The notes: generated by a model from the sequence alone, not told the origin. A stretch of DNA of 64,000 bases from Peribacillus folii (GCF_030271255.1 NZ_JASJOM010000005.1:310001-374000), one strand, 5' to 3'; positions 35,901-44,042 are shown, counted from the stretch's first letter. Translations and numbers: made by a program.

Positions 35901-35943
35901 ATAACAATGTTGATAATACTATTATCTTAAATATAAGTTTCAT
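32935..35943 (-). CDS. secreted BspA-like leucine-rich-repeat protein with Ig-like and fibronectin III domains
   Basis: About 1002 residues. The signal peptide (MKLIFKIIVLSTLLLSF, cleavage likely after VQA) is followed by about 25 LRR_5 units of 23 residues (unit NQLTSVTIPNSVTSIGDxAF, residues 60-625). Two Ig-like DUF5011-type domains (GVxATDxxDGELTSSIEVAGSV, 655-810) and two fibronectin III domains to the C-terminus complete it. There is no sortase motif or membrane anchor. Such proteins mediate surface or matrix interactions. ATG 35943 follows AAAAGGAGAAG; the frame extends further up without a ribosome site. Single gene. Confidence 0.9.
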   Translation of the reverse strand: MKLIFKIIVLSTLLLSFIPISMVQASGETLHEGDFKYSVLNGTVEIVDYVGDAKNVEIPSELNEMPVTSIGNYAFSSKQLKSVIIPNSVTSIGNGAFRYNELTNITIPKSITKIGNEAFSANQLTSVTIPESVTKIGEGAFNSNKLTSVAIPDNVTSIGASAFIWNQLTSVTIPKSVTNIGDWAFSRNQLTSVNIPEGVTSIGNYVFSNNHLTSVIIPKSVTSLGSSAFSDNNLTSVTIPNSMTSIGNDVFSGNQLTSVTIPNSVTSIGDRAFRSNKLASVTIPNSVNKIGSDAFRGNQLTSATIPNSVLSIGDSAFHSNQIKNVTIPENVTKIGKYAFFSNKLTSITIPKSVTSIEDYAFALNQLTNVTLPNSVTSIGDHSFHWNQLTSITIPNSVMSIGDHAFHSNHLTSVTIPNSVTRIGSYAFKENHLTSVTIPNSVTRIESHTFSENQLTRVTIPEGVTSIGGMAFDSNHLTSVTIPSSVTSVGTYAFKDNQLTRVTIPERVTKIGASAFEDNQLKSVTIPNSVTSIESDTFSRNHLTNVTISEGVTSIGDGAFRDNQLTTVTFPNSVTKIGYYAFSRNQLTNVTIPEGVTSIGDGAFKDNQLKSVTIPKSLTSMGRAPFGRTEENHLFVWYLDRKYTTVWDQSTTGVTIYAKWLSPPVLEGVEAVTIKRGDSFDATKGVIATDMHDGELTSSIEVAGSVDPMKVGSYTLTYKVTDSDGYTTEAKRQVRVRSNDKPMIKGTKAATIKLGDSFDSKNGVTATDTEDGELTSSIEVAGSVNSTKVGSYTLTYKVMDSDGNTVNIVRHVTVNPAQVKSLKVSSRGTNSLKLIWTKQSGVTGYKIYQYDSKGKLLKTITSNANSYTISKLSAGTTYQYKVGSYKTVGKTNYYGSYSSVLTSTTNPATVTLSSVKKSSSTSMKVNWKEISTSTGYQIQYSTSSKFTSSTTKNVTITNKNTVSKIITSLKKGEKYYVRIKTYKTLSGTKYYGSWSSVKSITIK
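34085..35740 (-). repeat. tandem 69-bp coding repeats (LRR units)
   Basis: About 24-25 consecutive units of 69 bp, each encoding one 23-residue LRR. The DNA is similar between units (GGAATGGTTACACTTGTTAG recurs), with variable positions at the exposed residues. Copy number is likely to vary between strains by slippage or recombination. Confidence 0.85.
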
Positions 35944-36070
35944 TGAATCTTCTCCTTTTTTGATATCAATACTAAATCCTTTAAAACGAACTATACTACT
36001 ATACAAAATAGGGATACACATAACTAGGTTCAATTGCAAAAATTCCAAACTATCTGCAAGTAATCTTCTA

Positions 36071-36126
36071 GCTTTTCCATACTAATATGATTCTCTATAC
36101 AAAGGGCGTGAACAGTATGGAAAAGC
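36071..36126. repeat. long-spaced perfect inverted repeat
   Basis: GCTTTTCCATAC at 36071-36082 and GTATGGAAAAGC at 36115-36126 are separated by 32 bp, in the region upstream of the LRR gene. No T-run follows. It could be a regulator site or the remnant of a small element. Confidence 0.4.
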
Positions 36127-36318
36127 AAACTCTATTCAGGTGAAACAAGCATTGTATGAACTAATAATATTGTCATAGGCTTTAGTCTTTTTTATAATGA
36201 CCTTCTTGTGAACCTATTCCATATTCAATACAAGCCTTTATATATTCTTGTAAACCTTTTTTTAGAACTACTTACTTCATACCTTTGTCAAATCTAACGC
36301 CTTTGTGTTCTTGTTGAG

Positions 36319-36392
36319 CTAACCTGCCCCGTTAGTGACAAAAGAAAAGGAGCTGCTGATCAGCTCCTAGAAGCAAAGCACCCGTTTAGCTT
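36319..36392 (-). repeat. dispersed repeat/terminator element, variant hairpin
   Basis: Left block AACCTGCCCCGTTAGTGACA, hairpin GGAGCTGCTGATCAGCTCC, right block AAGCACCCGTTTAGCTTA. The loop sequence differs but the arms still pair, a compensated change. It lies just downstream of the 36417 gene. Confidence 0.88.
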
Positions 36393-36416
36393 AAGAAGAA
36401 TAATCTTCGTTATTTA

Positions 36417-36836
36417 CTATTGTTTAAAAAATATGATGGGATAATCTCTCCCTAATTCCTCCTTAACTTTTGCAGTTAAGTCGGTACCCATTTTATTATG
36501 CTCATCAATAGGTATTTCTTTATAATTTTGAACCCAGTTAAATAGTTCTTCTTTTAGTTCTTCAGATAAAGGGAAGTCATCCATGTCTAAGTTAAAACCA
36601 CAAACATTGCACCATATAGGGTCCGCACTAAAATCAGCTTCCACTTTCAATGAGGGATGCTCACATTTCCCCTTTAATGCAAAGTTTTGTAGTGATTTTA
36701 GAAAGTAGATTACAGCTACTGATATGAAAAATATTACCGCAGAGCTTAAACCAGAAGTAGGGAAATGAGAATTATACAACTCTGTTAGCAACAGGTATAC
36801 TAAAAAACCCATAAAAAGGAATAGAGAAATTTTCAT
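36417..36836 (-). CDS. hypothetical two-segment membrane protein with Cys motif
   Basis: About 139 residues. Two hydrophobic segments (ISLFLFMGFLVYLLLTEL; SAVIFFISVAVIYFL) are followed by a soluble part with CEHPSLKVEADF and WCNVCGFN, a possible zinc site (Cys, His, Cys, Cys). Family not recognised. ATG 36836 is used, with AAAGGA 12 bp upstream. First of a run of small unknown membrane proteins. Confidence 0.65.
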   Translation of the reverse strand: MKISLFLFMGFLVYLLLTELYNSHFPTSGLSSAVIFFISVAVIYFLKSLQNFALKGKCEHPSLKVEADFSADPIWCNVCGFNLDMDDFPLSEELKEELFNWVQNYKEIPIDEHNKMGTDLTAKVKEELGRDYPIIFFKQ

Positions 36837-36961
36837 TTGATGGGTATTTCCTTTCAAATTTTATTAACATTACTATAATGATTGTTTATATTTTTAATAA
36901 TTTAACCCGTTACCTTTAATTTTCTTATCGGGTCCCGATACTGATGCATTGGTTTATTCGA

Positions 36962-37240
36962 TCATAAAAAATATGTAACCCATAATTGAGATAATATGAT
37001 TAGTGAAAATGTCACACCTAGCCCAATTAGTTCCTTTTTTGTTGCCTTTTCCAGTAAATAACGTTCAATTAATATTAAAAACAGCCCAATGAATATGAGG
37101 ATATAAGCCATAGACCGATAATCATTATAAACACCGTAATACAAGGTGGAAACAAAGTGAATAATTCCTGCTGTTATCCATAAAAGTAACGCTGGAATAA
37201 ATAAGGGCTTTATTCTATTTTTTAAAATTTCCATTGTCAT
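36962..37240 (-). CDS. small hypothetical membrane protein
   Basis: 92 residues with three hydrophobic segments (FIPALLLWITAGIIHFVSTL; MAYILIFIGLFLILIE; LIGLGVTFSLIILSQLW). The start at 37240 follows GGAGAAG. No family recognised. The two genes upstream on the same strand are also small membrane proteins, possibly one transcript. Confidence 0.65.
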   Translation of the reverse strand: MTMEILKNRIKPLFIPALLLWITAGIIHFVSTLYYGVYNDYRSMAYILIFIGLFLILIERYLLEKATKKELIGLGVTFSLIILSQLWVTYFL

Positions 37241-37299
37241 ATCACTTCTCCATAAAGACATCTTACCAAAAATCGTCCTTTATAACTTAAGAAATCATC

Positions 37300-37636
37300 T
37301 TACGATTCTAGAAAAAGAATGAATGATCGGTGCAACAATTTACGTAAGATGAAACAATATTGGATGCCGATGATTAGATAGATAATTCTATTAGCAACAA
37401 TAATTAAACCTATAAATGCAGTTCCAAATCCTGCCCCTTCTCCAGCACCACCACTATTATGATCAATCTTCACAAAAAAATAACCTGCTATAAACGCTAT
37501 TATAGGCCCTAAACTTCCAATAACTATACCGGATAACCACAATGGGATTTTATTTCTCTTGTATAAAGAAATAGCCAAGGCATACAAAAATAAAAGATAC
37601 AACTAAAACAATCCAAATTAACCCATCACCACTCAT
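37300..37636 (-). pseudogene. small membrane protein gene with a probable frameshift
   Basis: The body (LSGIVIGSLGPIIAFIAGYF; GFGTAFIGLIIVANRIIYLI) is intact in one frame to 37300. The only ATG with a plausible start lies at 37636 in another frame (MSGDGLIWIVLVVSFIFV), which ends at a TAA at 37550. Joining the two near 37575 would give a continuous 105-residue, three-segment protein. Alternatively the body starts at a TTG at 37602, which has no good ribosome site. Confidence 0.5.
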
Positions 37637-37651
37637 ATAAACAACTCTTAA

Positions 37652-37786
37652 TTAATTTAGGGATTTCAGATTGAAATAAATCGGCCCCAGTATAAATAAA
37701 ACAATGAAAATAGTAAGGACAAACACTTTTTTACTGTTATTTTCATCCGCTTCTTTCTTTTCCTTAATTTTCTTTCTATATTTCAT
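37652..37786 (-). CDS. 44-residue single-span membrane protein
   Basis: MKYRKKIKEKKEADENNSKK, then VFVLTIFIVLFILGPIYF and a short tail. A highly charged cytosolic N-terminus is followed by one membrane segment. AAAAGGA lies 5 bp before the ATG. No family recognised. It immediately precedes the frameshifted membrane gene. Confidence 0.6.
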   Translation of the reverse strand: MKYRKKIKEKKEADENNSKKVFVLTIFIVLFILGPIYFNLKSLN

Positions 37787-37889
37787 TCGTATCCTTTTTC
37801 TAGTTGTTAGCTAATATGTTAGTTTACCTCCTTAATGAAAAATTCACTAAACCAATTTCACCACATTAACCCATTTCACTTAATAAACT

Positions 37890-37964
37890 ATCCTTCCCCG
37901 TAGTTTCATAAGAATAGAGCTGCCTTAAAACAGCTCCGATTATAAACTGTTGCATGTTAGTTTA
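37890..37964 (-). repeat. dispersed repeat/terminator element
   Basis: Left block TATCCTTCCCCGTAGTTTCA, hairpin GAGCTGCC-TTAAAA-CAGCTC, right end TGTTGCATGTTAGTTTA. The final TTA is the stop codon of the truncated membrane gene next to it. Confidence 0.8.
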
Positions 37965-38265
37965 GAAAAAAACTCTGACATATTTTACAACAAGATCATG
38001 AACCAATAAAAATATCAACCAGCCACATACTTCTAAACCATTGGATTTAAATAATCGAACGGAGTTTTGTAAGGCTATATAAACCATCACGAACAAAACA
38101 GCAGTAGCAGGAAATCCCCAAAGTCCTAATGCAAACTTGCTTAATATGGCTGTTTGTTCACCTTGGATATGCAGCCATACTATGCTAAGTAAGCTAACTA
38201 AAGGAAGAGCAGCTATAATCCCTTTTAGGTAATTCCACTTTGATTCTGGATATTCCTTGCCCCTT
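37962..38265 (-). pseudogene. 5'-truncated membrane protein gene between two repeat copies
   Basis: A clean minus-strand frame of about 100 codons reads EYPESKWNYLKGIIAALPLV, SLLSIVWLHIQGEQTAIL, then two more hydrophobic segments ending in HDLVVKYVRVFF. It has no ATG, GTG or TTG at its 5' end. The frame meets a stop exactly where the left block of a repeat copy (38251-38332) begins. The 3' stop codon is inside another copy. Insertion or recombination at the repeat probably removed the start. Confidence 0.65.
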
Positions 38266-38332
38266 TAGTCCATTTAAAAAGGCCACCTAATGGCAGCCCC
38301 GGTTCTCAACTAACGCACCCATTAGTTCATTA
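38251..38332 (-). repeat. dispersed repeat/terminator element
   Basis: Left block TTCCTTGCCCCTTTAGTCCA, hairpin GGCCACCTAATGGCAGCC (diverged), right block AACTAACGCACCCATTAGTT. The TTA at 38322-38324 is the stop codon of the 38322-38585 gene. Confidence 0.85.
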
Positions 38333-38585
38333 ATTTTTCATACGATAAAATTACAACTCCACATATTACAGATACTCCCAAAAATGATAATACATATAAA
38401 TAAGGAGGCGTAACACTCACAAACTCCATCTCGTTTTGCAGGGTTGCTGCTTTATCCCATGCACTCTCAATATCTGGTTTATAGTTTTTTGTTTTTATAT
38501 AACCGACTAACATCATAATGACTACATAGATTACATGAATTGAAATGGAACCTATAATTAGCGACACGTGCAGTTGAACTATCAT
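38322..38585 (-). CDS. small hypothetical membrane protein
   Basis: About 87 residues with two hydrophobic segments (SISIHVIYVVIMMLVGYI; YLYVLSFLGVSVICGVVIL) and a soluble loop between. Start uncertain: the ATG at 38585 directly follows AAAGGG of a repeat half copy, and ATG 38600 is another option. The stop lies within the next repeat copy, so both gene ends are made of repeat sequence. Confidence 0.5.
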   Translation of the reverse strand: MIVQLHVSLIIGSISIHVIYVVIMMLVGYIKTKNYKPDIESAWDKAATLQNEMEFVSVTPPYLYVLSFLGVSVICGVVILSYEKLMN

Positions 38586-38607
38586 GCCCTTTAGTTCCAT
38601 AAGAAGG
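38581..38607 (-). repeat. half copy of the dispersed repeat (left block)
   Basis: CATGCCCTTTAGTTCCATAA then GAAGG, without hairpin. It overlaps the start region of the 38322-38585 gene. Confidence 0.6.
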
Positions 38608-38800
38608 TATGAAAAATATTTTATTAACTTCAATAAAAACCGATTTTGATGATTCTGCATTTTCAGTTTGATTAAGTTTTAAGTCGTTTTGGGATAAATG
38701 GTTTAAAGATGGAGAGGATTAGGTAATACATAGCTAGTGTTCCAGAGGACTTGTTGGAAAACAAGCTCCATGCTTTTGATTTTTTACTGAAAGGAGATAG

Positions 38801-40183
38801 ATGAAGTTGGGTATAATTAATTCTTTTGATAAGATAAAGAAATTTAGAAGGATGTCACATAGGGAATTATCTCATATTATTCAATCCTATTTGTGGTATA
38901 CGCCTGTTATTTATGTATTTTTATCCTTTCTTTTAGTAGGTGTTTCATTAACAGCAGATTTTCAATATGATTTAGGGAAAAATATGAGTCCTATTTTTGC
39001 GGTAGATTATGGTCTTACTCAAGCACTTGTCGGTACGCTTACAGCAGCCACTTTGACATTGACTACGTTTACTTTTAACTTGGTTCTGGTCGTTTTCACG
39101 ACATTTTCCGGACAATTTTCACCACGTATGTTGAAAAATTTTATTGCAAGTAAAGCCACCCAACGTGTGCTCGGGATTTTCACAGCCAGTTTCTTCTATA
39201 TGCTATCATGTTATTTATTCCTGAATAAGGAAATTGCACACTATTATTTTGCAGTTCCTGTTTTAGCCACAATAATAGCCGCATTATCTATAGGAACGTT
39301 TGTCTTTTTCATTCATCATGCGGTTAATTGGCTGCAAGTTAATCAAATGACTTATGACATGAAAAATGAAGCGTTAAGCATTGTAAAAAGTATGTTAGAA
39401 GATGAACTAGATCCATATAAAGTAAAAGATATAAGTACTATTAAGGGCCAACTATCCGAGAGTAAGGAATTCACTATTACTGCAAGGAAATCTGGTTATA
39501 TTCAACTCGTGGATTATATTACTATGGTTAAGGAAGCTCAAAAAGATGGCATTGTTATTCGGTTGGAATATACAATTGGAAGTTATGTTTTTGAATCAAC
39601 GCCTATCGTAACATATTGGAAAAAAAACGATAAAGAAATAGACCAGCTAAAGTATCTTTCGCTTTTTAGTATAAAAAGGAGGCAATCTGAAGTTCAAGAT
39701 ATTGAATTCAGTATCAACAAGCTGGTAGAAGTTGCGATTAGGTCCATAGGAAATTATGACCCTAAAACAGCTACTAATGCTATTTATCAAATTGGAGAGG
39801 TACTTACTTCCATTTCACGCAAATCCATATTCTCCAATTATTTAATAGATGAAAATAATAATCTGCGAGTGATTTTACAGGAAAGGGATTTTAATCATTA
39901 TCTTTATCATGGTTTTGGATATATCAGACATTATGCTAAAGAAAATGTAATTGTGGCTACTGAAATTTTAAATGTGTTAGCTTTAATGGCTAAATCCCTT
40001 AATACACGTGACTATAAAGCCATTTGGGAGTTTGGAGTGTTTACGGCAAGTGGATTCGAAAATTCTTTTTTATTTAAACTGGACTACCAGCAATTTCACC
40101 ATGCGCTATCTAATCTGGCTGTTTCGACAAAGCATGAAAAAGAGTATGAAGACTTCTTGAAACAAAGGAAAAAATTTGATTAA
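38801..40183 (+). CDS. DUF2254 family membrane protein
   Basis: 460 residues. Four hydrophobic segments lie in the first 180 residues, including the family hallmark TLTTFTFNLVLVVFTTFSGQ then FSPRML. A large cytosolic domain follows (RKSGYIQLVDYITMVKEAQK ... ISRKSIFSNYLID). Function of the family is unknown. AAAGGAGA lies 5 bp before the ATG. Single gene with a terminator. Confidence 0.85.
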   Translation: MKLGIINSFDKIKKFRRMSHRELSHIIQSYLWYTPVIYVFLSFLLVGVSLTADFQYDLGKNMSPIFAVDYGLTQALVGTLTAATLTLTTFTFNLVLVVFTTFSGQFSPRMLKNFIASKATQRVLGIFTASFFYMLSCYLFLNKEIAHYYFAVPVLATIIAALSIGTFVFFIHHAVNWLQVNQMTYDMKNEALSIVKSMLEDELDPYKVKDISTIKGQLSESKEFTITARKSGYIQLVDYITMVKEAQKDGIVIRLEYTIGSYVFESTPIVTYWKKNDKEIDQLKYLSLFSIKRRQSEVQDIEFSINKLVEVAIRSIGNYDPKTATNAIYQIGEVLTSISRKSIFSNYLIDENNNLRVILQERDFNHYLYHGFGYIRHYAKENVIVATEILNVLALMAKSLNTRDYKAIWEFGVFTASGFENSFLFKLDYQQFHHALSNLAVSTKHEKEYEDFLKQRKKFD

Positions 40184-40311
40184 TATACCAATTTAACAAA
40201 ACCGGAGTGATGTCTACCCTTAACCCAAAATTGGGCTACGCGACCGGATTTATAGTTGGTAAAGCTCAATAGGTAAGGATTATGTGGTAAGTTTATAAAC
40301 ACCAGCAGGAA

Positions 40312-40346
40312 ACACCACCAGTGCACTCAGCTTGGTGGTATTTTTA
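40312..40346 (+). terminator. intrinsic terminator of the DUF2254 gene
   Basis: ACCACC and GGTGGT arms followed by ATTTTTAATTT. Between the gene and this hairpin, a 20-codon open stretch (MSTLNPKLGYATGFIVGKAQ, 40211-40273) after GGAG has no clear role. Confidence 0.65.
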
Positions 40347-40378
40347 ATTTATATATAATTATATAAGATTCCCATTGG

Positions 40379-40403
40379 CGCTAACGCACCCGTTAAGTTC
40401 ATT
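40379..40403 (-). repeat. half copy of the dispersed repeat (right block)
   Basis: GCGCTAACGCACCCGTTAAG, then TTCATTAAGG and GAGTTGACACAAACTGTGCA. The flank GTTGACACAA-TGTGC recurs next to the half copy at 44072, so a longer form of the element exists. Confidence 0.6.
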
Positions 40404-40601
40404 AAGGATTATCGCTGAGTTGACACAAACTGTGCAGTAAATAAAGAGTAAACAAAAGTGTCCAGCCATTCATTTCCCTTAAGATTATTGCAGACAGTTT
40501 AGAATCACTTTGAAATTTATTACTTCCCAAAAGAAATTTTGTTAAAATATGCTAAAAAAAGGGTAAACATAACTTTATATATTAAAGGAGGTAATCCGGC
40601 T

Positions 40602-40811
40602 GTGAAATTTTATAAACATATTCTAGTCCCCTTTTTAAGTGTACTTCTCTGCTTCATAGGTTATTGTATTTACAGCTATACCTTAAAAAAATACCATTTT
40701 TTTACACAAGAAGCTATAATTGTTGCAATTGGTGCCTTTACTTTCTCAATACCACTTTCATATTTAACGGAATATCAAAAGAAGAAAAATAAAAATAAGT
40801 TTAATAGGTAA
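40602..40811 (+). CDS. small hypothetical membrane protein
   Basis: 69 residues with two hydrophobic segments (ILVPFLSVLLCFIGYCIYSY; AIIVAIGAFTFSIPLSYL) and a basic tail (EYQKKKNKNKFNR). The GTG at 40602 is set by a perfect AAAGGAGGT. Family not recognised. Confidence 0.7.
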   Translation: MKFYKHILVPFLSVLLCFIGYCIYSYTLKKYHFFTQEAIIVAIGAFTFSIPLSYLTEYQKKKNKNKFNR

Positions 40812-40901
40812 GTGCTTCTAATTTGTTTCCTTCATTTAATTTTGTTTTTAAAGAAAAATTATCGCATCACAATACGACGACACTATGCTTCTTTATGCAA
40901 C

Positions 40902-40955
40902 TATCCTGCCCCGTTCGTTCATAAAGAAAAAGGCTGCCATAGGAACCCCGATTGA
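40902..40955 (-). repeat. dispersed repeat, truncated on the right
   Basis: Left block ATCCTGCCCCGTTCGTTCAT, then AAAGAAAAAGGCTGCC and a lost right arm (ATAGGAACCCCGATT). It lies between the convergent 40602 and 41032 genes. Confidence 0.75.
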
Positions 40956-41031
40956 GGTAGGGACAGCGACGATGGTATTCCCCATAATGCTCTTGTGGAG
41001 CAGTTCCCCACGTTACTTTTTGTAAATTTTT

Positions 41032-41667
41032 TTAATAAAAATCTAATTTTATTGCAATAATATTATTTTCATCATCGATATATAAACAAAGGTTTTTGCA
41101 TGTATGTGCAAGATATCGAATCGCTAAGTTTTCTTTTAATGACTCTTTGAAGGTCCAACTCGATAAACTGAGTGTCGTTGTTGGTCCAGGTGATGTATGT
41201 TTCAAGCACTCTAATACCTTATCGAACTCCGGATCATCATATTGTGCGATATATTCAGGTAATACCTTATACAATTTGACAGGTTTCCAGACATATTCCT
41301 TGTTACTGCTTCCAAATAGGCCCTTTATAATTGGATTTGTTTTTTTTGTTCGGATCCAAGTAAGTGATTCTTGATTGGGCTTACGCAACATAATTTCAGT
41401 TGGTAATCCATTTTCAAGCACTACCTTCGTATCGTAAAAATGCATCATGATTTCTTCAACGACCTGTTTATCTATTTTATTGGGTACATATAACGAAGTA
41501 ACTGCGTCACAATGCTGCGCGCCCAGCAATAAAAAGAATTCAGTTAGTATCGAATATTTCTTTGCAACCTTTGCTTCGGGAATAAATTTCTTTATGTTGA
41601 AATTTACTGAACCGTCAAGATTGTCTTCAAATTGATCATCGTCTTCGTAAGGTTTTACCCATTCCAA
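41032..41667 (-). CDS. hypothetical protein
   Basis: 211 residues, soluble, with no signal or membrane segment. Composition is typical of a folded cytosolic protein (KYSILTEFFLLLGAQHCDAV; ENLAIRYLAHTCKNLCLYI). I do not recognise a family. The TTG start lies 9 bp after AGGTGG. Confidence 0.65.
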   Translation of the reverse strand: MEWVKPYEDDDQFEDNLDGSVNFNIKKFIPEAKVAKKYSILTEFFLLLGAQHCDAVTSLYVPNKIDKQVVEEIMMHFYDTKVVLENGLPTEIMLRKPNQESLTWIRTKKTNPIIKGLFGSSNKEYVWKPVKLYKVLPEYIAQYDDPEFDKVLECLKHTSPGPTTTLSLSSWTFKESLKENLAIRYLAHTCKNLCLYIDDENNIIAIKLDFY

Positions 41668-41740
41668 TCTACAAAACCACCTAATTTGTATGATTTAACC
41701 TCAAAATTCCTTGTTTCCTTTGCATGATAGCTATAAGCGT

Positions 41741-41768
41741 CCCAACCCTTGTAAAGCACCCGTTAGTT
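41741..41768 (-). repeat. half copy of the dispersed repeat (right block) at a gene end
   Basis: TTGTAAAGCACCCGTTAGTT then TTTG. The TTA within CGTTAG is the stop codon of the lipoprotein gene. Confidence 0.6.
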
Positions 41769-42347
41769 TTTGAATTCATTCAGGTCAAATCTTGCAATTT
41801 CTTGATTTTCGATCGTTACAACGAGGAAAGCATCCCATGCATGCTCTTTCAGTTCAGCTAATTTTTCTTTTGAAGGTACAAGCAGCCCAACTTGGGAGGT
41901 TTCTTCACTTACACCTAAATCGTAGGTACAGGTATACTTCCCCTTTTGGTCAGCGTCCATACTGGATGAAAGGGATTGCCCGAACCCTACACCGCTCCCG
42001 TTATAATCGTCAGGATTGTATATATTGAAACCTATCACATCTTCTGACACCCTTTTTAATTGGTCCTTAGGCTCAATCTTTAGTTTGATTCCTTTATCAG
42101 CTTCCTCGATGCTTCCCACTGGTTCCTTGCCTTTATTTTCAATGGTGAATCGGTAATATAAAGCGGTCGGTACCAGCTCATCACCCTTTCTTTCCCCCTC
42201 GGTTATCCCAATCGCACCAACTAAGCTTTTATCTTTCACAATATCAACATCCGCTTCCACTAGCGCCAGCGACGGCTTGGCTGAACAACCTGGTAAAAAG
42301 AATAAAACGATAAATAAGCTCATCAAAAGAACAAGCGATTTCCTCAA
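41763..42347 (-). CDS. putative lipoprotein
   Basis: 194 residues. The N-terminal signal MRKSLVLLMSLFIVLFF ends with the lipobox LPGC (Cys 21), so it is lipid-anchored outside the membrane. The mature part is a beta-rich domain (YYRFTIENKGKEPVGSIEEA) that resembles other Bacillus small lipoproteins. Function unknown. The TTG start lies 5 bp after AGGGGTG. The stop codon is part of a repeat half copy. Confidence 0.8.
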   Translation of the reverse strand: MRKSLVLLMSLFIVLFFLPGCSAKPSLALVEADVDIVKDKSLVGAIGITEGERKGDELVPTALYYRFTIENKGKEPVGSIEEADKGIKLKIEPKDQLKRVSEDVIGFNIYNPDDYNGSGVGFGQSLSSSMDADQKGKYTCTYDLGVSEETSQVGLLVPSKEKLAELKEHAWDAFLVVTIENQEIARFDLNEFKN

Positions 42348-42727
42348 GTAATCACCCCTATTTTACACTACCATATTTTTCCTTATATTCATATGAAATT
42401 CTGCTGGATTCACTGCATCTTTTGGCCCTGTTAGTTCGCAAATTTCACAATTATAATTAATATTCCATTGATCTATTTTACTATTATGGATTTTTTCACT
42501 ATTGGGGCCGTTAAATGGAAAAGGCTTGATCCTGCAGGCATTCTTTCGCCCTTTGGGGTCATTTGAAAACAAGGACAACCTGGTGATAATAATCAGGAAG
42601 AAAACCCCTTGAACGAAAGGGGCATCAGTGGCGCAAAGCAGACAGTAAATCAGCAGCAATGTTTAAGGACAGAACCTTATCATTTACAGAATATAGAAAT
42701 GTGTAAACCACATTTGGGGGAATGAAA
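42348..42727. other. intergenic region 42348-42727
   Basis: Contains a repeat left-block half copy (TGGCCCTGTTAGTTCGC, 42424-42440) and a small CCCCTT/AAAGGGG hairpin near 42604-42621. A minus-strand open stretch of 98 codons has no ribosome site and weak protein character. The promoter of the LysM/SH3 gene must lie in its right part; I could not define it. Confidence 0.4.
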
Positions 42728-44029
42728 ATGAAAATAGAGATGCCTTTAGTGGTGGATGGAAAATTGGTAGTAAGCAGGAAAGACAAACATGGGAATCATA
42801 AAGAAGTTAAAATCAACGCTAAAGAAATCACGCCCGTATTCACTACAAGAATGGAAACCCGCCAATATAATAAAGCAACCAATAATCTGGATATCAGAAA
42901 TGTTTTAGATATAAAAGCTTTCTTGAGAAATATCACACGAGATTGGAGAACCCATGTATCCAATGTAAGGAAATGGGTGAAAATGAGTCCGGCCAAAACA
43001 ATCATCGTATCGGGAATTTTCACGATTCTATTAACGCTATCGGCACAAACCGCTTCTGCGTGTATAGATGAATATACGTATGTGGTGAAGGATACGGATA
43101 CGATTGAAACGATTTCTAACAAACACGGTGTTACACCGGAACAAATCAAAGAGGCAAACGGCATCGCTTCGATTAAAAGTCACCAAAAATTACTTTTACC
43201 CAGTGTTAAAGATGCGTATGTTACAGCCACTTCCTTGAATGTTCGTTCTTCACCAAGTACAAGCAGCTCCATTGTCGGCAGCTATAAAAAAGGGGATACA
43301 GTAAAACTTATCCATGTGAAAAACGGATGGGCAGAAATAATAATTGAAGGCAGAGTCGTGTTTGTGAATGCCGCTTACATTTCAGAATCTAAATCAACGG
43401 ATCAAGCTGACCCAGCCCCATCCGTTCAAGCTAAGACCATGTATGTACATGCAAGCTCGTTACGTGTTAGGGCAGCTGCCTCTGCAACTGGTTCAATATT
43501 GGGTTCATTGAAACAAAATAGTAAAGTGACGGTGGTTTCAACTACGAATGGTTGGGCTCAAATCACGTACCACGGAAAAAAAGCATATGTGAGCGAGAGT
43601 TATTTAACTGCAAAACCGCAAACAAGCAAACAAGAGAACCCTTCCCATGCTTCTGAGTACGTTATTAAAAGCGGGGATACATTTACTAAGATTTCTAAAC
43701 GTTTAGGCATTCCTGTAGCGGTAATTCAAGAAGCAAACCCTAAAGTGGACTCAACAAAATTAACAATCGGACAAACGATAAAAATCCCAGTCGTGTCTCC
43801 CCCTACTCAAACCAATACGACGATTAACGTTAAAGGGATGGTAACAGGAGTCGACTCAACGGGCGTTTTCCGATTCATCGCGAATGATGGTGTTACTTAT
43901 TCAGCAAGAGCCACTTCCGATTCACTGAAAAATGAGCTGTTTTCAGTACAAGGCACTGAAGTGGAGTTAACATTGGACAGTAAACGAGGCAAACAAATGA
44001 CGCTGATTGCCATCCGTTCAATCAATTGA
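42728..44029 (+). CDS. LysM/SH3b cell-wall-binding membrane protein
   Basis: 433 residues. A cytosolic N-terminus of about 90 residues is followed by one membrane segment (TIIVSGIFTILLTLSAQTAS A). Outside it lie LysM 1 (YTYVVKDTDTIETISNKHGV), two bacterial SH3 domains (ATSLNVRSSPSTSSSIVGSY; ASSLRVRAAASATGSILGSL), LysM 2 (YVIKSGDTFTKISKRLG) and a short beta-rich tail. It binds peptidoglycan; no catalytic domain is visible. The ATG at 42728 is preferred because GGGGG then has normal spacing. Confidence 0.85.
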   Translation: MKIEMPLVVDGKLVVSRKDKHGNHKEVKINAKEITPVFTTRMETRQYNKATNNLDIRNVLDIKAFLRNITRDWRTHVSNVRKWVKMSPAKTIIVSGIFTILLTLSAQTASACIDEYTYVVKDTDTIETISNKHGVTPEQIKEANGIASIKSHQKLLLPSVKDAYVTATSLNVRSSPSTSSSIVGSYKKGDTVKLIHVKNGWAEIIIEGRVVFVNAAYISESKSTDQADPAPSVQAKTMYVHASSLRVRAAASATGSILGSLKQNSKVTVVSTTNGWAQITYHGKKAYVSESYLTAKPQTSKQENPSHASEYVIKSGDTFTKISKRLGIPVAVIQEANPKVDSTKLTIGQTIKIPVVSPPTQTNTTINVKGMVTGVDSTGVFRFIANDGVTYSARATSDSLKNELFSVQGTEVELTLDSKRGKQMTLIAIRSIN

Positions 44030-44042
44030 CATACAACAAGCA

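Noticed and set aside
40960-41020. Minus-strand protein-like stretch containing GNTIVAVPTSIGVPMAAF
   Set aside because: It is short, has no start, and half of it is translated repeat sequence.
42363-42659. Minus-strand frame of 98 codons with Cys residues
   Set aside because: No ribosome site, contains a repeat half copy and shows no recognisable domain.
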